Of a DNA stretch of 7,316 nucleotides, positions 5,657 to 7,316 are shown piece after piece. The notes beneath the pieces are model-generated. The model did no database searches, had not been told where the DNA came from, and worked only from the letters and a program-made list of their open reading frames with translations. Every line of letters begins with the position of its first letter. The first letter of the stretch is position 1. This DNA is from an uncultured Clostridium sp. GTDB taxonomy: Bacteria > Bacillota_A > Clostridia > TANB77 > CAG-508. The stretch covers positions 1-7,316 of the forward strand of contig CAMLYR010000074.1 in NCBI GenBank assembly GCA_946491915.1, in the 5' to 3' direction. Both the position numbers and the translations under genes were made by a program.

Positions 5657-6949
5657 CTATCTTCCTATTGAATAATATTCTATCTTATTCTTTTTCATTT
5701 CTTTTGTATCATATATATTCCTTCCATCATAAATAATAGGCATTTTCATTAATTCTTTATATTTTCTAGGTTTAAATTCTTTTATTTGTTCCCATTCAGT
5801 AAATATAAAACATACATTAGAATCTTTAATAGCTTCTTCTATATTGGTTGTATAATGTATTCTTGTAGAATATCGTTTTTTTAAATTTTCAATCGCTACT
5901 GGATCATATGCATAAATATTTGCACCACGTTCTAATAATAAATCTATGTTTATCAAAGAAGGAGCTTCTCTTAAATCATCTGTCCCCACTTTAAAAGCTA
6001 CACCTAAAATTGCTACTTTTAATCCCTCGAAGGTATTTAATCTTTCACATGCTTTTTTATATAATTTTATTTTTTGTTCCTCATTTATTTCTATAGCAGA
6101 TTGTACAGTTCTTAAAGTATAATCATTTTGTTTTGCTAAATACATTAGTGCTTTTGTATCTTTTGGAAAGCAACTACCTCCATAACCTATTCCAGCTCGT
6201 AAAAAATCAGCCCCTATTCTATTATCATAACTCATACCAGTTGCTACTTCATTTATGTCTGCTCCTACTAATTCGCACAAATTTGCAATATCATTCATAT
6301 ATGATATTTTCAATGCTAGAAAATTATTACAAGCATATTTAATCATTTCTGCACTCCTTCTACTAACAGAAACAATAGGCAAATTAAATGGTTCATATAT
6401 TTCTTTTAAAAGTTTTTCTGCTTTTTGACTATTTGTACCAATTATAATTCTTTTTGCTTCGAATGTATCTCTTACCGCATGTCCTTGTGATAAGAATTCT
6501 GGATTACTAGCAACTTCTACTTTAACATTATTTACTAAGTCCTCTTTGATAAATGTTTCTACTTTATCATTAGTTCCTACAGGTACAGTGGACTTTACGA
6601 CAACTAAACAATCTTTTTCAATCGTTTCTGCTATTTGTCTTGAAACAGTTTCAACATAAAATAAATTAGCTGCTCCATCTTTTCCTTCAGGTATTCCTAC
6701 ACCAATAAATATTACATCAGCATCTTTATAAGCATCTTTATAATTTATAGTGAAATGTAGATTTCCTTTTTTAATGTTCTTCTTAAGTAATTCTTCTAAT
6801 CCTTCTTCATAAATTGTTGATATTCCATTTGATAACTTTTCTATTTTTTCTTCATCAACATCCACACATGTAACATCATATCCCTTCTCTGCAAAACACA
6901 CTCCTGCAACCAATCCAACATAACCTGTTCCAGTAACTATTATTTTCAT
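5657..6949 (-). CDS. ugd: UDP-glucose 6-dehydrogenase
   Basis: This cytosolic enzyme oxidises UDP-glucose to UDP-glucuronate in two NAD+-dependent steps. The 430-residue length is typical. The N-terminal NAD domain has GTGYVG (7-12) and an acidic VDVDEEK (29-35) after the second strand, then KSTVPVGT (119-126) and NPEFLSQGHA (149-158). The central helix holds K204 in EMIKYACNNF. The catalytic cysteine is C260 in GYGGSCFPKD (256-264 region), and the C-terminal UDP-binding domain includes LGVAFKVGTDDLREAPS (315-331). ATG 6949 is chosen because family members begin directly with MKI-V-GTGYVG. In-frame ATGs at 6958 and 6961 are possible, and GGGGGAG sits about 12, 3 and 0 nt from the three starts, so the ribosome-binding site does not settle it. 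The gene is about 160 nt upstream of the VOC gene and its consensus promoter. UDP-glucuronate could feed the downstream glycosyltransferase or a polysaccharide. Confidence 0.95.
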   Translation of the reverse strand: MKIIVTGTGYVGLVAGVCFAEKGYDVTCVDVDEEKIEKLSNGISTIYEEGLEELLKKNIKKGNLHFTINYKDAYKDADVIFIGVGIPEGKDGAANLFYVETVSRQIAETIEKDCLVVVKSTVPVGTNDKVETFIKEDLVNNVKVEVASNPEFLSQGHAVRDTFEAKRIIIGTNSQKAEKLLKEIYEPFNLPIVSVSRRSAEMIKYACNNFLALKISYMNDIANLCELVGADINEVATGMSYDNRIGADFLRAGIGYGGSCFPKDTKALMYLAKQNDYTLRTVQSAIEINEEQKIKLYKKACERLNTFEGLKVAILGVAFKVGTDDLREAPSLINIDLLLERGANIYAYDPVAIENLKKRYSTRIHYTTNIEEAIKDSNVCFIFTEWEQIKEFKPRKYKELMKMPIIYDGRNIYDTKEMKKNKIEYYSIGR

Positions 6950-6961
6950 TTTTCCCATCAT

Positions 6962-7261
6962 CTCCCCCTTATTTTACTAATCTATTCAATTAAATTCTAG
7001 GCCATATTACATAGTTCTACATTTATATAATAATATACCACTAAACTGAAATCTATATAAAAACAAATTTAATTACTCCTTTTGCTCTTTATCTATAGCA
7101 TCAATTCATTGCTTAGTAAGGTATTCGTGCAAGAAATTGAATTTTTTACACTAAAATGGATATAATCAATAAAAAAAGGTTAAAATTATGAAATCTAACA
7201 AATATATCACTCTCTGATTTCATTCCTTTTTATTTTTATATCTTTAAATTCTTTTGCACTA
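6962..7261. other. Gene-poor leader region upstream of ugd
   Basis: About 300 bases, very AT-rich, with no convincing gene. It holds the ugd ribosome-binding site (GGGGGAG next to 6961), a possible AAAAGGAG site at 7076-7083 followed by a 19-codon TTG-initiated frame (7007-7066), and the inverted repeat at 7168-7234. A ugd promoter is expected here. Candidates such as TATATT or TATAAA near 7025-7040 exist, but none has a good -35 partner, so none is called. Confidence 0.6.
7168..7234 (-). terminator. Weak terminator-like inverted repeat
   Basis: Read on the minus strand, AATAAAAAGG-A-ATGAAATC (7234-7216) is followed by a 20-nt loop, then GATTTCAT (7195-7188), an 8-nt bulge, and CCTTTTTTTATT (7179-7168). 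The inner 8-bp stem is perfect, and the outer arm pairs AAAAAGG with CCTTTTT and ends in a seven-T run. It lies 27 nt after the stop of the possible gene fragment at the right edge, the expected place for a terminator. The AU-rich stem and asymmetric bulge make it weak. The opposite strand also ends in a T-rich arm, so it could act in both directions. Confidence 0.35.
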
Positions 7262-7315
7262 TTATTGCTTTTTTAACCAATCCATAAATTCCTTTTTAGT
7301 AATCTCTTTTAGCTT
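7262..7315 (-). CDS. Possible C-terminal end of a gene entering from the right edge
   Basis: An open minus-strand frame runs from the edge to TAA at 7262-7264 and encodes KLKEITKKEFMDWLKKQ. The charged, helix-like composition and the inverted repeat just downstream suggest a genuine protein end, but 17 codons are too few to prove coding or assign a family. It could be chance in AT-rich DNA. Confidence 0.33.
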   Translation of the reverse strand, partial: KLKEITKKEFMDWLKKQ

Positions 7316-7316
7316 A

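Noticed and set aside
6133..6342. Plus-strand 69-codon frame rich in Leu, Tyr and Asn
   Set aside because: It is antisense to the conserved catalytic region of UDP-glucose dehydrogenase, and its composition reflects AT-rich complement sequence.

Overview
The window is a strongly AT-rich stretch in which every credible gene lies on the minus strand, so it reads right to left. Ribosome-binding sites are purine-rich (GGGGGAG, AGAGGGGA, AGGAG), most starts are ATG, and one promoter matches the sigma-A consensus exactly. This fits a low-GC Bacillota genome, most likely a clostridial one; the species cannot be named from the sequence. No rRNA, tRNA, CRISPR array, transposase or insertion-sequence ends were seen.

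Layout in transcription order. (1) 7262-7315: a 17-codon scrap that may be the C-terminus of a gene entering from the right edge, followed by a weak terminator-like inverted repeat (7168-7234). (2) 6962-7261: a gene-poor leader. (3) 5657-6949: UDP-glucose 6-dehydrogenase. (4) 5567-5596: a consensus promoter. (5) A tight operon: a small VOC-fold protein (5172-5492), a Gfo/Idh/MocA sugar oxidoreductase (4141-5085), two tandem paralogues of the nucleoside 2-deoxyribosyltransferase / nucleotide N-glycosidase fold (3630-4121 and 3203-3664), a radical SAM enzyme (2275-3201), a GT-B-like glycosyltransferase (1202-2266), and a TobZ/NodU-type O-carbamoyltransferase (1-1197) cut by the left edge. From the oxidoreductase onward, junctions are 19 nt or less or overlap.

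The main interpretation is inference. This combination resembles the early pathway of cytosine nucleoside antibiotics of the blasticidin S / mildiomycin type. There, a CMP N-glycosidase (BlsM/MilB) frees the base, a glycosyltransferase (BlsD/MilC) joins it to UDP-glucuronate to give cytosylglucuronic acid, and a radical SAM enzyme (BlsE/MilG) decarboxylates the glucuronate. Ugd would supply UDP-glucuronate, the oxidoreductase could then change the sugar, and the carbamoyltransferase could decorate it. No aminotransferase, peptide ligase or exporter is visible; such genes could lie beyond the left edge. The competing reading is a cell-surface polysaccharide locus, since Ugd, Gfo/Idh/MocA, glycosyltransferase and carbamoyltransferase genes also occur there. 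The paired N-glycosidase-like genes beside the radical SAM gene are what favour the nucleoside reading.
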